DNA of 64,000 bases from Geitlerinema sp. BBD 1991-9. GTDB taxonomy: Bacteria > Cyanobacteriota > Cyanobacteriia > Cyanobacteriales > Geitlerinemataceae. The notes under the pieces were generated by a model. The model was not told the DNA's origin. It worked only from the letters and a program-made list of their open reading frames with translations, and did not search any database. The stretch's first letter is position 1, and every line of letters begins with the position of its first letter. The stretch is from contig LWRO01000029.1 in NCBI GenBank assembly GCA_001657325.1, positions 1-64,000 on the forward strand, read 5' to 3'. A program made the position numbers and the translations under genes. Positions 44,990 to 55,049 of the stretch are shown in pieces.

Positions 44990-45973
44990 ATGACACGCAA
45001 AAATACGCGACGGAATTTTCTAGTAACCGGGGCTGCGGCTGCTGCTGGTGTTGTTGGAGTCCGGGTGTTCCAGCAAGTTCGCCAAAAAAACGCCCAACCC
45101 CCCGAACCTCTTCCTGAAGTCGAACCCATTCCCGAGCGCACCTTGGGAGAAACCGGAGTGGTTCTCCCGATGTTCGGCTTGGGGGGAGCTGGTCGAACCC
45201 CGTTGTCGAAGGAAGGACAAGAACGAGAAGCCCAAGACCTGATTGAAGGTGCTTTGCAACTAGGGATTCGTTACTTTGATACGGCGGCGGATTACGGCCC
45301 GAGCGAGAAAAATTTGGGTAAAGTACTCGCCCCCTACCGAGATCGATTGTTTATTGCTAGTAAGACAGCGGTTCGCGATCGCGATGGAGCTTGGCGGGAA
45401 TTGGAGCGTTCCCTACGGCGTTTGAAAACGGATTATCTCGACTTATGGCAGCTTCACCACGTCTCGTTACCTGAAGAAAACGAGGAAATCTTCAGTCAGC
45501 GGGGAGCGATTCACGCCATTGAGGAAGCGAAGGAACAGGGTCTCGTTCGGTTGGTGGGTATTACCGGACACCACGACCCAGATGTGATTGTCGAAGGGTT
45601 ACGCCGCTACCGCTTCGATACTACCTTGATTCCAGTGAACGCAGTCGAAATTCATCATCCTCACTCGTTCGTGTCTACAGTCATGCCGGTTGCTCGGGAG
45701 CAAAATTTGGGAACGATTGCCATGAAAGTCCCAGCCTGGGGGCGTTTGCTCCAACCCGGTCTTCTCGATGGAATGCACCAAGCCCTAGGGTATACGCTTT
45801 CTGTTCCTGGGGTTCACTCGTGCATTGTTGCTGTGGAGAACTTGGCTCAGTTGGAACAAAACATCACGCTGGCTCGCCAGTTCGAACTGTTGGACGAGGA
45901 AGCGATGGTGGCAATTTCACAACGCACTGCAGCCGATTGGGAGGAATTAACGTTCTATCGGGCTTGGACTTAA
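44990..45973 (+). CDS. Aldo/keto reductase with a Tat-type signal
   Basis: A 327-residue aldo/keto reductase. The N-terminus TRKNTRRNFLVTGAAAAAGV is a twin-arginine signal (RRNFLV), so export of a folded, cofactor-loaded enzyme is predicted. The catalytic tetrad can be read in RYFDTAADYGPSEKNLGKVL (Asp and Tyr), LFIASKTAVRD (Lys) and LDLWQLHHVSL (His). The NADPH-binding loop near the C-terminus is short (SVPGVHSCIVAVENLAQLEQ). The substrate is unknown. It may be linked to cell-envelope redox reactions. AGGGCAATGG precedes the start. Confidence 0.88.
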   Translation: MTRKNTRRNFLVTGAAAAAGVVGVRVFQQVRQKNAQPPEPLPEVEPIPERTLGETGVVLPMFGLGGAGRTPLSKEGQEREAQDLIEGALQLGIRYFDTAADYGPSEKNLGKVLAPYRDRLFIASKTAVRDRDGAWRELERSLRRLKTDYLDLWQLHHVSLPEENEEIFSQRGAIHAIEEAKEQGLVRLVGITGHHDPDVIVEGLRRYRFDTTLIPVNAVEIHHPHSFVSTVMPVAREQNLGTIAMKVPAWGRLLQPGLLDGMHQALGYTLSVPGVHSCIVAVENLAQLEQNITLARQFELLDEEAMVAISQRTAADWEELTFYRAWT

Positions 45974-46068
45974 ATTAGCTGGGACTTAAACCGGTTGAAA
46001 CTTAAAATAAATTCTCGTATCGCAGTATCACAGAGAGCCTTTCCCGTGTAGAAAGCGGCAAAGAGCGT

Positions 46069-47418
46069 TTATTGCTTCAAATGTTGCAAGAACGCCGAAA
46101 TTTCTTCGGCTAACCACCGCTTTTCAACGGGGGTGAGTCGCTCGCCAATTTCGTAGTTGTGGGCGTGTTCCCACAGCATACAGCGAACTTTTTTTCGTCC
46201 GTATTCATCGGCGTTAACTTCCAGAGAAGCCAATTCTAATTCTGAAGTTAAACCGTGATTTTCTTGATACGTTACGCCCAAACAGTGTTTGCAAAAGCGA
46301 AATCGCTCTCGATCGATCGTCAATCTCGCAGAACTCGCGAGTGCCCACAAGCTCCCAATCGTCAATCCTACGCCGACTAAAGCGTGCAAACCGACAAAGA
46401 ATAAGATTTGCCAAGTCTGTTGTAGGATTGCAATCAAAACCATACCGAAAATTATCAAATCCCAAAATGCGACAAATAGGAAAAAGCCGAGGTTGTTAAA
46501 ATTAACGCCACTTGGGGGAATTTTCAAGTCGAATCGATCGAGCTTTTTTTGAACCTTGACTCGCGATCCTTTTGGCTGACGACGCTGAGGAAGAATTGTG
46601 AGGTGAGAAACCTTTCGATCGAGTTTGCGTTTTCCTTTAAGAACAGCTAATGCTTCTCGTGCAGATTTGTAGCGATCCTCGAGGGCAGGTTCTATCATCT
46701 TTTCTAACCATCCCGCAAAAGATTCAGAAACTTGCACCACCTTCCGAAAATCAATTTTCATACGAACGTGAGGTAGTTCTTCCGGAGAACGATGGGCGAG
46801 AACAAAGAGTAAGGTTGTGCCTAAGCCGTATAAATCTGAGGCAAGAAATGCTTGTCCGCGAAATTGTTCGGGAGGCATATAGCCCAACGTTCCGACAAAA
46901 GTTCCGCCTTTTATCAGGCTATTTCGATAAAGATCTCGAACCGCACCGAAATCTACCAGAAACACTTTACCATCTTGACGTAAGATAATATTTTGAGGTT
47001 TAATATCTCGGTGAATAACTGGTGGATTTTGCCAGTGAAGATAGTCTAAAATTTCTAAGACTTGAACGGCAATATCTCGAACTTGTTCTTCCTCGGCTCG
47101 CCATCCCTGTTTTACCCAATTTGCCAGAGAGCGACCTTCGACAAGCTCTTGCACGAGACAAAACAACCTGTCTTTACGAGTATCGACATAAAAGTAATCA
47201 ATATAATTGGGAATTCCAGGATGGTTCAAGCGCGATAAGACTTTGGCTTCTCGCTCAAATAATTCAACAGCTTTCCAATCGTCGATCTGCTTTAAAGACA
47301 AGACCTTTATTGCAACCCATCGATCGTGTTCTAAATCTTGCGCTTTATAGGTAATTCCAAACGCACCTTTCCCCAGGGTTGATAAAATGCGATATTGATG
47401 TAAAGAGCGATCTGCCAT
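46069..47418 (-). CDS. Serine/threonine protein kinase (membrane-linked), copy A
   Basis: A 449-residue bacterial Hanks-type kinase. The kinase domain (about 8-265) has LGKGAFGITYKAQD (Gly-rich loop), WVAIKVL (Lys), VIHRDIKPQNIIL (catalytic loop), LVDFGAVRD (DFG) and the activation-loop GGTFVGTLGYMPPEQF. Two hydrophobic helices (about 305-360) follow, then a C-terminal soluble domain of about 80 residues rich in charged residues. All catalytic residues are intact. It is preceded by its paralogue (copy B) with a 35-bp gap, so the two are probably cotranscribed. Confidence 0.9.
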   Translation of the reverse strand: MADRSLHQYRILSTLGKGAFGITYKAQDLEHDRWVAIKVLSLKQIDDWKAVELFEREAKVLSRLNHPGIPNYIDYFYVDTRKDRLFCLVQELVEGRSLANWVKQGWRAEEEQVRDIAVQVLEILDYLHWQNPPVIHRDIKPQNIILRQDGKVFLVDFGAVRDLYRNSLIKGGTFVGTLGYMPPEQFRGQAFLASDLYGLGTTLLFVLAHRSPEELPHVRMKIDFRKVVQVSESFAGWLEKMIEPALEDRYKSAREALAVLKGKRKLDRKVSHLTILPQRRQPKGSRVKVQKKLDRFDLKIPPSGVNFNNLGFFLFVAFWDLIIFGMVLIAILQQTWQILFFVGLHALVGVGLTIGSLWALASSARLTIDRERFRFCKHCLGVTYQENHGLTSELELASLEVNADEYGRKKVRCMLWEHAHNYEIGERLTPVEKRWLAEEISAFLQHLKQ

Positions 47419-47453
47419 TGCCGATAATTCCCAATTGCAAATTGCCGATCGAG

Positions 47454-48809
47454 TTATAGAGGATCGAGTCCCAAAAAATCTTGAATATTTTGTGCGATGA
47501 GTGACAGTTCGCTAAAATACAATCCCGAGCCAAAGTAGTGCGGACGAACGCCTTCCCAGAGACATAAAACGGGTTTCATCGTTGTCTTTCCTTTTTTACT
47601 AGAAAACGTTTGAACTTCAACTTCCACGAGATCGAGATCTTCAGATTGACCTTGCTTCTTCCAATACGTGAATTTTCCAAAGCGCCACTTCAACTGAAAT
47701 TGTTTTCGATCGACGATCAACCATCGATCGGTACCAAAAGCAACGACTAGAATCAAACCGACAAGTATCCAAGACATGAGCGTAACAGCACTAAACGCAG
47801 CAAAGTTACCGGATGAAATCGAAGAAATTGCAAAAGCTATAAAAACAATAAAATATAAAATTTTAATGGTTCGAGCTTTTAATCGATTGGAAGGTAGTAC
47901 AAATGCGACATAACCATCGGTTTTCTGCATTCCACCCCAAGTACTATTCGTTCGATCGATATCGATCGAATTCAAGGAAATCGGACTTTGACTGACTGTT
48001 GACGCACGTTGCAATGCGTTAAGAGCTTCTTTCGCCGAAGCAAAACGATCCTCGACTGATGGTTCTAGTATTTTCTCTAGCCAATCGGCGAATTTTGGTG
48101 AAACAGAAATTCGATCTCGAAACTGAAGTTTGAGCCGTTTTTGCGGAAACGAATCGGGTGGTTTCCCTGAAAGTACGAACAATGCTGTCGTACCCAATCC
48201 ATATAAATCCGAAGCCGCACACACTTCGCCGCGAAACTGTTCGTGAGCCATATATCCGAGTGTCCCGACAAACGTTCCACCGCGCGTCAACGTGTTGCGA
48301 TAAACATCCTGAACTGCTCCAAAATCGACTAAATACACGCTTCCGTCGTCGTCACGCATGATATTTTGTGGTTTGATATCGCGGTGAATGACGGGAGGGT
48401 GTAAACTGTGGAGGTAATCCAAGATTTCTAAAACGTTGAATAATAGCCGTTTGACTTCCGTTTCTGTGGGTTGCCAACCCCGTTTGACGAGAGTTTCGAG
48501 GGATTGTCCGGGGGCGATTTCTTGGATTAAGTAAAAGCGCCGATCGTCGTCGGTGTCGAGTTTAAATTGGGCGAGATAGTTCGGAATTTGGGGATGGTTG
48601 AGATTTGAGAGAACTCTCGCTTCTCGATCGAATAATTCAAGCACTTTCCAATCTGTCACTCGTTGTAGCGATACGACTTTCATCGCCACTCGAATGCTCT
48701 CGTGGGTGTCTTCAGCTTTATACGTCGTTCCCATTCCACCGCTTCCTAATACATTTAGGATACGGTATCGATCTGCAACGATGTCGTTTGGTTCGTGTAA
48801 GGAACTCAT
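47454..48809 (-). CDS. Serine/threonine protein kinase (membrane-linked), copy B
   Basis: A 451-residue paralogue of the next gene with the same layout: kinase domain (LGSGGMGTTYKAED, VAMKVV, VIHRDIKPQNIMRD, LVDFGAVQD, GGTFVGTLGYMAHEQF), a hydrophobic pair of helices (about 315-365) and a shared C-terminal domain (LDLVEVEVQTFSSKKGKTTM, LCLWEGVRPHYFG). Copy A has the counterpart LWEHAHNYEIGERL, so the C-terminal domain is homologous and may sense or bind something common. This pair arose by tandem duplication. Confidence 0.9.
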   Translation of the reverse strand: MSSLHEPNDIVADRYRILNVLGSGGMGTTYKAEDTHESIRVAMKVVSLQRVTDWKVLELFDREARVLSNLNHPQIPNYLAQFKLDTDDDRRFYLIQEIAPGQSLETLVKRGWQPTETEVKRLLFNVLEILDYLHSLHPPVIHRDIKPQNIMRDDDGSVYLVDFGAVQDVYRNTLTRGGTFVGTLGYMAHEQFRGEVCAASDLYGLGTTALFVLSGKPPDSFPQKRLKLQFRDRISVSPKFADWLEKILEPSVEDRFASAKEALNALQRASTVSQSPISLNSIDIDRTNSTWGGMQKTDGYVAFVLPSNRLKARTIKILYFIVFIAFAISSISSGNFAAFSAVTLMSWILVGLILVVAFGTDRWLIVDRKQFQLKWRFGKFTYWKKQGQSEDLDLVEVEVQTFSSKKGKTTMKPVLCLWEGVRPHYFGSGLYFSELSLIAQNIQDFLGLDPL

Positions 48810-48967
48810 GGTTTTCAGATGAAGAATAGAAGCAGTTCAAGGTTCGATCGATAAGGTATTTACTTTTTTGGAAGTCGATCCACACTGAGATGTCGTAATA
48901 AAAACATAAAAAATCTTGATATCAAACGTTTGAATAAACGCCCGATAAATTCATCATTCAATCGTTT

Positions 48968-49103
48968 GGGCCTGTTGGAATTGTGGTGATATTGGATTGC
49001 CTATGATACCAATATCATTGTCGGGGCGAACGGCCGTTCGCCCCGACGCCAACGGTTTCGGAATTCCATAAACTCGGCTTATCACCCTAACTCCAACAGA
49101 CCC
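48968..49103. mobile_element. 136-bp MITE with 8-bp target duplication
   Basis: Terminal inverted repeats of about 23 bp: the left begins GGGCCTGTTGGAATTG and the right end read backwards begins GGGTCTGTTGGAGTTA. The flanks carry the direct repeat AATCGTTT at 48960-48967 and 49104-49111. The centre has the palindrome GGGGCGAACGGCCGTTCGCCCC. No coding capacity. The intact TIR and duplication point to recent insertion. Confidence 0.78.
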
Positions 49104-49111
49104 AATCGTTT

Positions 49112-49739
49112 CGATCGGAAGTCAGTTTTTTTGTAATTTCAGAAGGAGACATTAAAGTTAGCGCGACTCGATCTACATTGACAAAAATCGACAGATCAAA
49201 TGTTTTTTTGAAGATTTTTATCCCTCTAAAATATAACCCATGACTTAAGTGAACGCCAATTCAAGAGTATATTTTTCTCCCGAACGGCTACGACAACTCA
49301 TCGTGACTTGTGTAGTAATCACAGGTTGTGTTGCACCCAATCGTTTTGCTCTGTTAAAAACCTGCTTTGGTAAGGATTTAAGCGTAAAATCCGTGTTGCA
49401 ATTTACTACTACCTAGTATTATACTGCCAAAATTAGAGCCAGTCTCAATACATCCTAAACCTTAGACTCGATCGATCGCCGCAGCGCAAGCTAGAAGCCT
49501 GTTACTAGATTTCTCAACCCAGTCGAATTGCGACATCAACGAGAATAGTCGCTCTAATTCAAAATACGATAGATTCATAGCAAAACAACCAATCGAAAAA
49601 ATACAAAACAACATATAAAGCTATATGACAATAAATCAAAGCTAGAAAAAATAAATTAGGAACTCAAGACAAACAAGACCCAAAAAATATACTTTCAGTC
49701 ACAAAAGCAATTTTTGGGGTTGGCGTTATAAAAATTTGG
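49112..49739. other. Gene-free AT-rich stretch
   Basis: About 630 bp without supportable genes, between the TPR gene and the kinase pair. Poly-A/T rich near 49560-49740. No RNA recognised. Confidence 0.4.
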
Positions 49740-50630
49740 CTAGAATTTTGAATTGAAGTTCTCATCAGAATGGGGAGAATCCAACTGTAAAAGATGGTGA
49801 AATGTCGATCGATCTCGTAACACATCCAAATCGGAATCAGATAAAGCTTTGAGGACGAACGTTTTCGCATCGAGTTCGATTGCCCGTTTCAACGATTCTA
49901 ATGCTACCTCTACATCTCCTGTCAAAGCCGCACAACAGGCTTGATTGTACCAACTGTAACCATCTTCCGGATCGAGATCGAGACAACTATCGTATTGCGC
50001 GATCGCCTGTCGGTAATCTCCCATCAAACGATAAATCTCTGCCAATTTATACCGCGTCCAAAAATCCTCCGGATCTCGGCGCAACGCCTGACGATAGTTG
50101 AAGATTGCATCCTCGTATTTTTCCAATTTTCGCAAACAATCTGCTTTGCGGAACCACCCCCAAAAATCCCGAGATCGAATTTCGATCGATTCGTCATAAC
50201 TCGCAATGGCCGCTCGATATTCTCCCAAATAGCGCAACGCATCGCCGCGACGAAACCAAGCCCAATAATCGTGAGGACGCAGCCGAAGCGCCTTATCAAA
50301 ACTCGCAATGGCTTCCTCGAATTTTTCCAATTCCTCCGACAAAATACAACCGCGATTGTACCAAACCCAATAATCGTGAGGACGCTGTTCGAGCGCTCGA
50401 TCGAAACAGTCGATCGCCTCTTCGTAATCGCCTAACTCAACCAGCACGTTACCCCGGTTGTACCACGACCAATAATCGTCCGGACGGGCAAGTAACGCTC
50501 GATCGAAACACGCTAAAGCTGCGGTATACTCGCCCTTATCTAAGAATTTCTCTCCTTGGTGATAGCACAACCAGTAATCTTCCCATCGCGATTCCAAATA
50601 CGGCGTGAGACGACTACTCATTAAATTCAC
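49740..50630 (-). CDS. Tetratricopeptide-repeat protein
   Basis: A 296-residue protein composed of about seven TPR units of 34 residues between residues 20 and 255. Each carries the same odd aromatic signature after the helix boundary: DDYWSWYNRGNVLVELGDYE, HDYWVWYNRGCILSEELEKF, HDYWAWFRRGDALRYLGEYR, RDFWGWFRKADCLRKLEKYE. The strong similarity between units suggests recent internal duplication. No signal peptide. It probably serves as a protein-interaction scaffold, possibly for the nearby kinases, which is inference from proximity only. Confidence 0.85.
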   Translation of the reverse strand: MNLMSSRLTPYLESRWEDYWLCYHQGEKFLDKGEYTAALACFDRALLARPDDYWSWYNRGNVLVELGDYEEAIDCFDRALEQRPHDYWVWYNRGCILSEELEKFEEAIASFDKALRLRPHDYWAWFRRGDALRYLGEYRAAIASYDESIEIRSRDFWGWFRKADCLRKLEKYEDAIFNYRQALRRDPEDFWTRYKLAEIYRLMGDYRQAIAQYDSCLDLDPEDGYSWYNQACCAALTGDVEVALESLKRAIELDAKTFVLKALSDSDLDVLRDRSTFHHLLQLDSPHSDENFNSKF

Positions 50631-50822
50631 GTAAACTTCTCCTTTTTCAGCGAACAGCCAACAGCAAGCCGCGAGTAACAGTGTTGCAAGCCCTACCGAA
50701 CTAGACAGTATCGGCGTTAGAGATTACCCCGTAACTCTATTTTCCTCTAAAACGATGTTTCCCGTGAGACGGTAAAATCGAAACCGACCGTAAGAGAGAG
50801 AGGGGATCGCCCGATCGAGAAG

Positions 50823-52238
50823 ATGACAGAGTACCGCACCGAACAAGACTCAATGGGGGAACGCCAGATCCCCGAGACAGCTTACTACGGCATTCAAACG
50901 CTACGGGCGATCGAAAACTTTCCCATTAGCGGACTCAAGCCGCTTCCGACTTACATCGATGCGTGCGTGCTGATTAAAAAAGCAACGGCCACCGCCAACG
51001 GCGAACTCGGTTGCATTCCCCAAGACATCGCCGCCGCGATCGTGCAAGCTGCGGACGAAGTATTAAGCGGGAAATTGCGCGAACAGTTCGTTGTCGATGT
51101 GTACCAAGCGGGGGCGGGAACGTCTCACCACATGAACGTTAACGAAGTTCTCGCCAATCGTGCCTTGGAATTATTGGGCGACAAAAAAGGAAATTACAAC
51201 CGCGTCAGTCCCAACGATCGCGTCAATTACGGTCAGTCAACCAACGACGTGATTCCGACAGCAATTCGCATCGGGTCGTTATTAGCGCTCGATCGAACCT
51301 TTTTTCCTGCACTAGATTCTGCCATCGCTTCGTTGCATCGCAAAGCAGATGAATTCCAAAACGTGGTGAAATCCGGGCGCACCCACATGCAAGACGCCGT
51401 CCCCGTGCGTTTGGGGGAAGACTTTCGCGCCTGGGCGACGATCTTAGAAGATCGCAAACGTCACGTTCAATTCGCCTCAGAAGAGTTGAAAGTCTTGGGA
51501 TTGGGTGGAAGTGCTGCGGGAACGGGACTCAACACGCACCCCCGCTATCGATTCCGCGTCGCCGAACTGCTCTCAGAATACATCGGACAGAACTTGCAAA
51601 GCGCCCCTCACCTGATGGCGGCGATGCAAAGTCTCGGCCCCTTCGTCAGCTTGTCGGGAAGTCTCCGCAACTTGGCGCAGGATTTGGTAAAAATTTCCCA
51701 CGATTTGCGGTTGATGGATTCGGGCCCGAAAACGGGATTGAAGGAAATTCAACTTCCCCCCGTCCAACCCGGTTCCTCGATTATGCCGGGGAAATACAAT
51801 CCCGTCATGGCGGAAATGACTTCGATGGTGTGTTTCCAAGTCATGGGATACGACCAAGCCATCGCCCTGTGCGCCCAAGCGGGACAGTTAGAATTAAACG
51901 TCATGATGCCCTTGGTGGCCTACGACTTGATTCACAGTATCGAAATTCTGGGCAACACGCTATCGGCGTTAACCACCCGTTGCATTGACGGAATTACCGC
52001 AAATCTCGATCGATGCTGGGCTTATGCTGAAGGGAGTTTAGCCCTCGTCACCGCGTTAAATCCCCATATCGGTTATCTCAACGCCGCCGCCGTCGCCAAA
52101 GAATCCCTCGAAACTGGCAAATCCTTACGTCAAATTGTCTTGGAAAAGGGATTGATGGACGAAACCGAATTGGCGAAGGTGTTGGATTTGGAAAAGATGA
52201 GTCAACTTCCCCCGTCGCAGGCGGAACTGAGCGATTAA
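50823..52238 (+). CDS. aspA: Aspartate ammonia-lyase
   Basis: Interconverts L-aspartate with fumarate and ammonia. A 471-residue member of the fumarase/aspartase superfamily with the aspartase-type N-terminus TEYRTEQDSMGERQIPETAY. Motifs: VYQAGAGTSHHMNVNEVLAN, SPNDRVNYGQSTNDVIPTAI, and the signature loop GSSIMPGKYNPVMAEM, where Tyr replaces the usual Val of MPGKVNP. Class II fumarase is the alternative but the N-terminus favours AspA. It starts at ATG 50823 and is followed by small gene 52313 in the same direction. Confidence 0.87.
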   Translation: MTEYRTEQDSMGERQIPETAYYGIQTLRAIENFPISGLKPLPTYIDACVLIKKATATANGELGCIPQDIAAAIVQAADEVLSGKLREQFVVDVYQAGAGTSHHMNVNEVLANRALELLGDKKGNYNRVSPNDRVNYGQSTNDVIPTAIRIGSLLALDRTFFPALDSAIASLHRKADEFQNVVKSGRTHMQDAVPVRLGEDFRAWATILEDRKRHVQFASEELKVLGLGGSAAGTGLNTHPRYRFRVAELLSEYIGQNLQSAPHLMAAMQSLGPFVSLSGSLRNLAQDLVKISHDLRLMDSGPKTGLKEIQLPPVQPGSSIMPGKYNPVMAEMTSMVCFQVMGYDQAIALCAQAGQLELNVMMPLVAYDLIHSIEILGNTLSALTTRCIDGITANLDRCWAYAEGSLALVTALNPHIGYLNAAAVAKESLETGKSLRQIVLEKGLMDETELAKVLDLEKMSQLPPSQAELSD

Positions 52239-52312
52239 GATCTGCGTAAAGGTGGTGTGTCGCAACTGACCGAGATCGAGATTCAAACGCTATTGAGTTC
52301 AATTGGTTTCTC

Positions 52313-52594
52313 ATGCAAAGTCAATATACAGAAACCCAAGTTACCTTCTCTTACGAAAACGGTCACGAGGAATCCTTCAGCATTCCCATGACCCCCCAAG
52401 CTGTTTACCAACAGTTGCAACTGGCGATGGACTCGCCCCTGTTGACGTTTCATTTGCTCGATCGAAGTGTAACAATTCGATTCGATCGTGTCCTCAAAGT
52501 CGAAATCGTTCCCCCCTTCCCCGAAATGCAAGGTGACGGTATCTTCCCCAATGCCCAAATTGTAACGGCAATGCGCCGGGCCGCGCGGCGGTAA
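52313..52594 (+). CDS. Small conserved cyanobacterial hypothetical protein
   Basis: A 93-residue protein, MQSQYTETQVTFSYENGHEE onward. Beta strands and one helix (MTPQAVYQQLQLAMDSPLLT) are predicted, with no signal or membrane segment. The terminal RRAARR tail is basic. The function is unknown. It begins 75 bp after aspA. Confidence 0.6.
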   Translation: MQSQYTETQVTFSYENGHEESFSIPMTPQAVYQQLQLAMDSPLLTFHLLDRSVTIRFDRVLKVEIVPPFPEMQGDGIFPNAQIVTAMRRAARR

Positions 52595-52704
52595 TGGGTC
52601 GCTGAGGAGATAAGGAGATGATGAGGTGAGATGCACCCAACGACAACCCTACCCCCCTTATCTCCCCTGTCCTCCTTGTCTTATATTTCCTCGCGCTCTA
52701 AAAC

Positions 52705-53919
52705 ATGAAACTCTTCGTCGAAGGCTGGCGGTTTATTTCTCAATCCTACGCCGTCGTCAATCAATTCCAACTTCTCGAACTGTTGAAACGATCTCATGTC
52801 GAACTGTTTCATCGGGAAATGCCGTATTTACAGGATTGGAAACCGACGACGGGATTACTTTCACTGGACGAAGAGATGGCGCTACGCAACATTCCCAAAC
52901 CGCCAAAATTTGGTAAAGCAGATGCGTTGTTGCGAATGCAGATGCCGTTTGACTTCACGCCGTCGCCAGAAGCCACTCAAACCTACATCTTTGGCTTGAC
53001 GGAGTACGGCAAAATTCACAACGCCATGTTGGAAGCAATGAACGTTTCGCATCTCAGAAAAGTTCACGGCGACACGAATACTGTCATTATCACGTCTTCG
53101 GAATGGTCGCGTCAGGGATTTATCGCCAGTGGGGCCGAACCGAGTCGCGTCGTGGTGGTACCGTTGGGAGTAGACCCGAAGCGATGTCGTCCGCTTCCGA
53201 AAGAAGAGCGTTTGGCGTTGCGTCGGAAGTTGGGGATTGACGATTACTTCGTCTTTCTCAACGTGAGTTCGTTGCATCCGCGAAAGGGTATTCGTCCGTT
53301 GTTGAAAGCCTTTTCACAAGTGGTCGATCGATACCCCGACGCGCGATTAATTTTAAAAGGAACGACTTCGCTTTACGATTCGCGAAAACATATTTTCGAT
53401 GCGTTTAATGAAGTGTTGACAGAAGCCGAACGGGAACGGGTGATTCCGCGACTGTCTTATGTAGGGAAAGATTTATCGTTTGAGGAAGTTATTCGGTTGC
53501 ATCAAGCCGCTGATGTTTATATTTCGCCCTATTTAGCAGAAGGTTTCAATCTGCCCGTTTTGGAATCGATCGCCTGTGGAAATCCCGTCATTTGTACCGC
53601 AGGCGGGCCGACGGATGATTTTACTCGATCGAACTTTGCTTTATCCGTTGCAAGCGAACCGATGTGGTTAGAAATTAGCAACGAACCCCGTCTGATTCTC
53701 CATCCCGATCTCGATGCGTTAGTTGCTGCAATGGAACGATCGATCGAGGATTCTGCATTTCGCCAACAGGCTTCCGATGCTGGTGTTGCATTTGTGGAGC
53801 AAAATTATACCTGGTCGAAAGCAGTCGATCGATTACTCGGCGTATTTTCATCGTCCATGAATTCCTTTGCCGATGTCGCTCCCGTTAAAATTGACGATCT
53901 CGCCGAAAGAGACTTTTGA
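52705..53919 (+). CDS. Glycosyltransferase family 4 (GT-B fold)
   Basis: A 404-residue GT-B glycosyltransferase. The C-terminal donor domain shows VFLNVSSLHPRKGIRPLLKA, LILKGTTSLYDSRK, VGKDLSFEEVIRLHQAADVY and the acidic motif SPYLAEGFNLPVLESIACGN (E-x7-E), all typical of GT4. The N-terminal acceptor domain is longer and conserved in cyanobacterial paralogues (FVEGWRFISQSYAVVNQFQL). There are no membrane helices. It probably builds an exopolysaccharide or lipid-linked glycan, but acceptor and sugar cannot be read. It is followed by the ATPase/DUF4276 pair after 30 bp. Confidence 0.87.
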   Translation: MKLFVEGWRFISQSYAVVNQFQLLELLKRSHVELFHREMPYLQDWKPTTGLLSLDEEMALRNIPKPPKFGKADALLRMQMPFDFTPSPEATQTYIFGLTEYGKIHNAMLEAMNVSHLRKVHGDTNTVIITSSEWSRQGFIASGAEPSRVVVVPLGVDPKRCRPLPKEERLALRRKLGIDDYFVFLNVSSLHPRKGIRPLLKAFSQVVDRYPDARLILKGTTSLYDSRKHIFDAFNEVLTEAERERVIPRLSYVGKDLSFEEVIRLHQAADVYISPYLAEGFNLPVLESIACGNPVICTAGGPTDDFTRSNFALSVASEPMWLEISNEPRLILHPDLDALVAAMERSIEDSAFRQQASDAGVAFVEQNYTWSKAVDRLLGVFSSSMNSFADVAPVKIDDLAERDF

Positions 53920-53949
53920 AAACCATCAATAAGCAGAGAGGATTAACGG

Positions 53950-55049
53950 ATGAATCTCCTCAAAAAAATAACACTCAAAGGCTTCAAGTCGATTCAGTCA
54001 ATGGAGCTTGAACTTCATCCATTGAATATCTTAATTGGGGCGAATGGAGCAGGAAAGAGTAATCTCGTTTCCTTCTTCAAAATGTTGAATGAGATGATGG
54101 CGGGACGCTTTCAACAATATATTAGCATATCTGGGCGTGCCTCATCCATTTTGCATTTTGGACTCAAAATTACACCACAGATTGAAGCAAGATTAGAGTT
54201 TGAAGTTGAAAACGGTGTCGATACCTATTCTATAAGGCTATTCCATGCAGCGAACGATACCCTCGTTTTTGCGGAAGAGACTTTAAGCTTTTTACAAACA
54301 GGTTATACATCTCCGAAACTCAACTCTTTAGAAGTCGGACATCTAGAAACTAAAATACCAAAAGCAGCAGAAGGAAAAATCGTCACTGCACAAATGCTGA
54401 AATTCTTGCTAAATCACTGCCGAGTTTACCACTTTCACGATACATCGGGAACATCAGCCATGCGACAGTCTTGTTACGTCGGTGACACGCGATGGCTCAT
54501 GCCCGATGCTGGAAATTTAGCGGCTTTACTCCTCAAATTTCGTCGCGAAAATTATTTAGTTTATCAAAAAATTGTCAAAACAATTCGTTTGATCGCACCT
54601 TTTTTTAAAGACTTTGTTCTCGAACCCGATGCTTCTCAGCGTGTTTTGCTGAATTGGGAGACTAAGGACTCCGATCGAGTGTTTGGCCCCATCAGTTTTC
54701 GGATGGAACTTTACGCGCAATTTGTCTGATTACGCTGCTTTTGCAGCCCGAAGAAACACGCCCCGAGATGATTATTGTAGACGAGCCAGAACTTGGACTT
54801 CATCCTTATGCACTCAATATCATTGCAGACTTGTTTACTCAGGCTGCACACCATACCCAGATTTTGATGAGTACCCAATCGAGTTTATTGATAGATAATT
54901 TCGCGCCTGAAAATATTATCACCGTCAATTTAGAGGGACAAGCATCGCAGTTTCAGCGACTCAGTCCGTCGAAATTAGATGCTTGGCTCGAAGAATATAG
55001 CCTAGGAGAAATCTGGAAAAAAAATATTATTGGTGGAAGTCCTCACTAA
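53950..55049 (+). pseudogene. AAA family (SMC/OLD-like) ATPase, frameshifted
   Basis: The first frame (53950-54729) begins LLKKITLKGFKSIQSMELEL with Walker A LIGANGAGKSNLVSF and the middle domain, and stops at TGA 54727-54729. The rest is in another frame: DGTLRAICLITLLLQ, then MIIVDEPELGLHPYALNIIA (Walker B and D-loop) and HHTQILMSTQSSLLIDNFAP (switch). The ideal join is SFSDGTLRAICLITLLL, needing one more T in the TTTT run at 54695-54698. Restored length is about 366 residues, as for AAA_21/AAA_15 ATPases that pair with TOPRIM-like effectors. The product is broken unless slippage or a sequencing error is involved. It ends in ATGG overlap with the DUF4276 gene. Confidence 0.75.
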
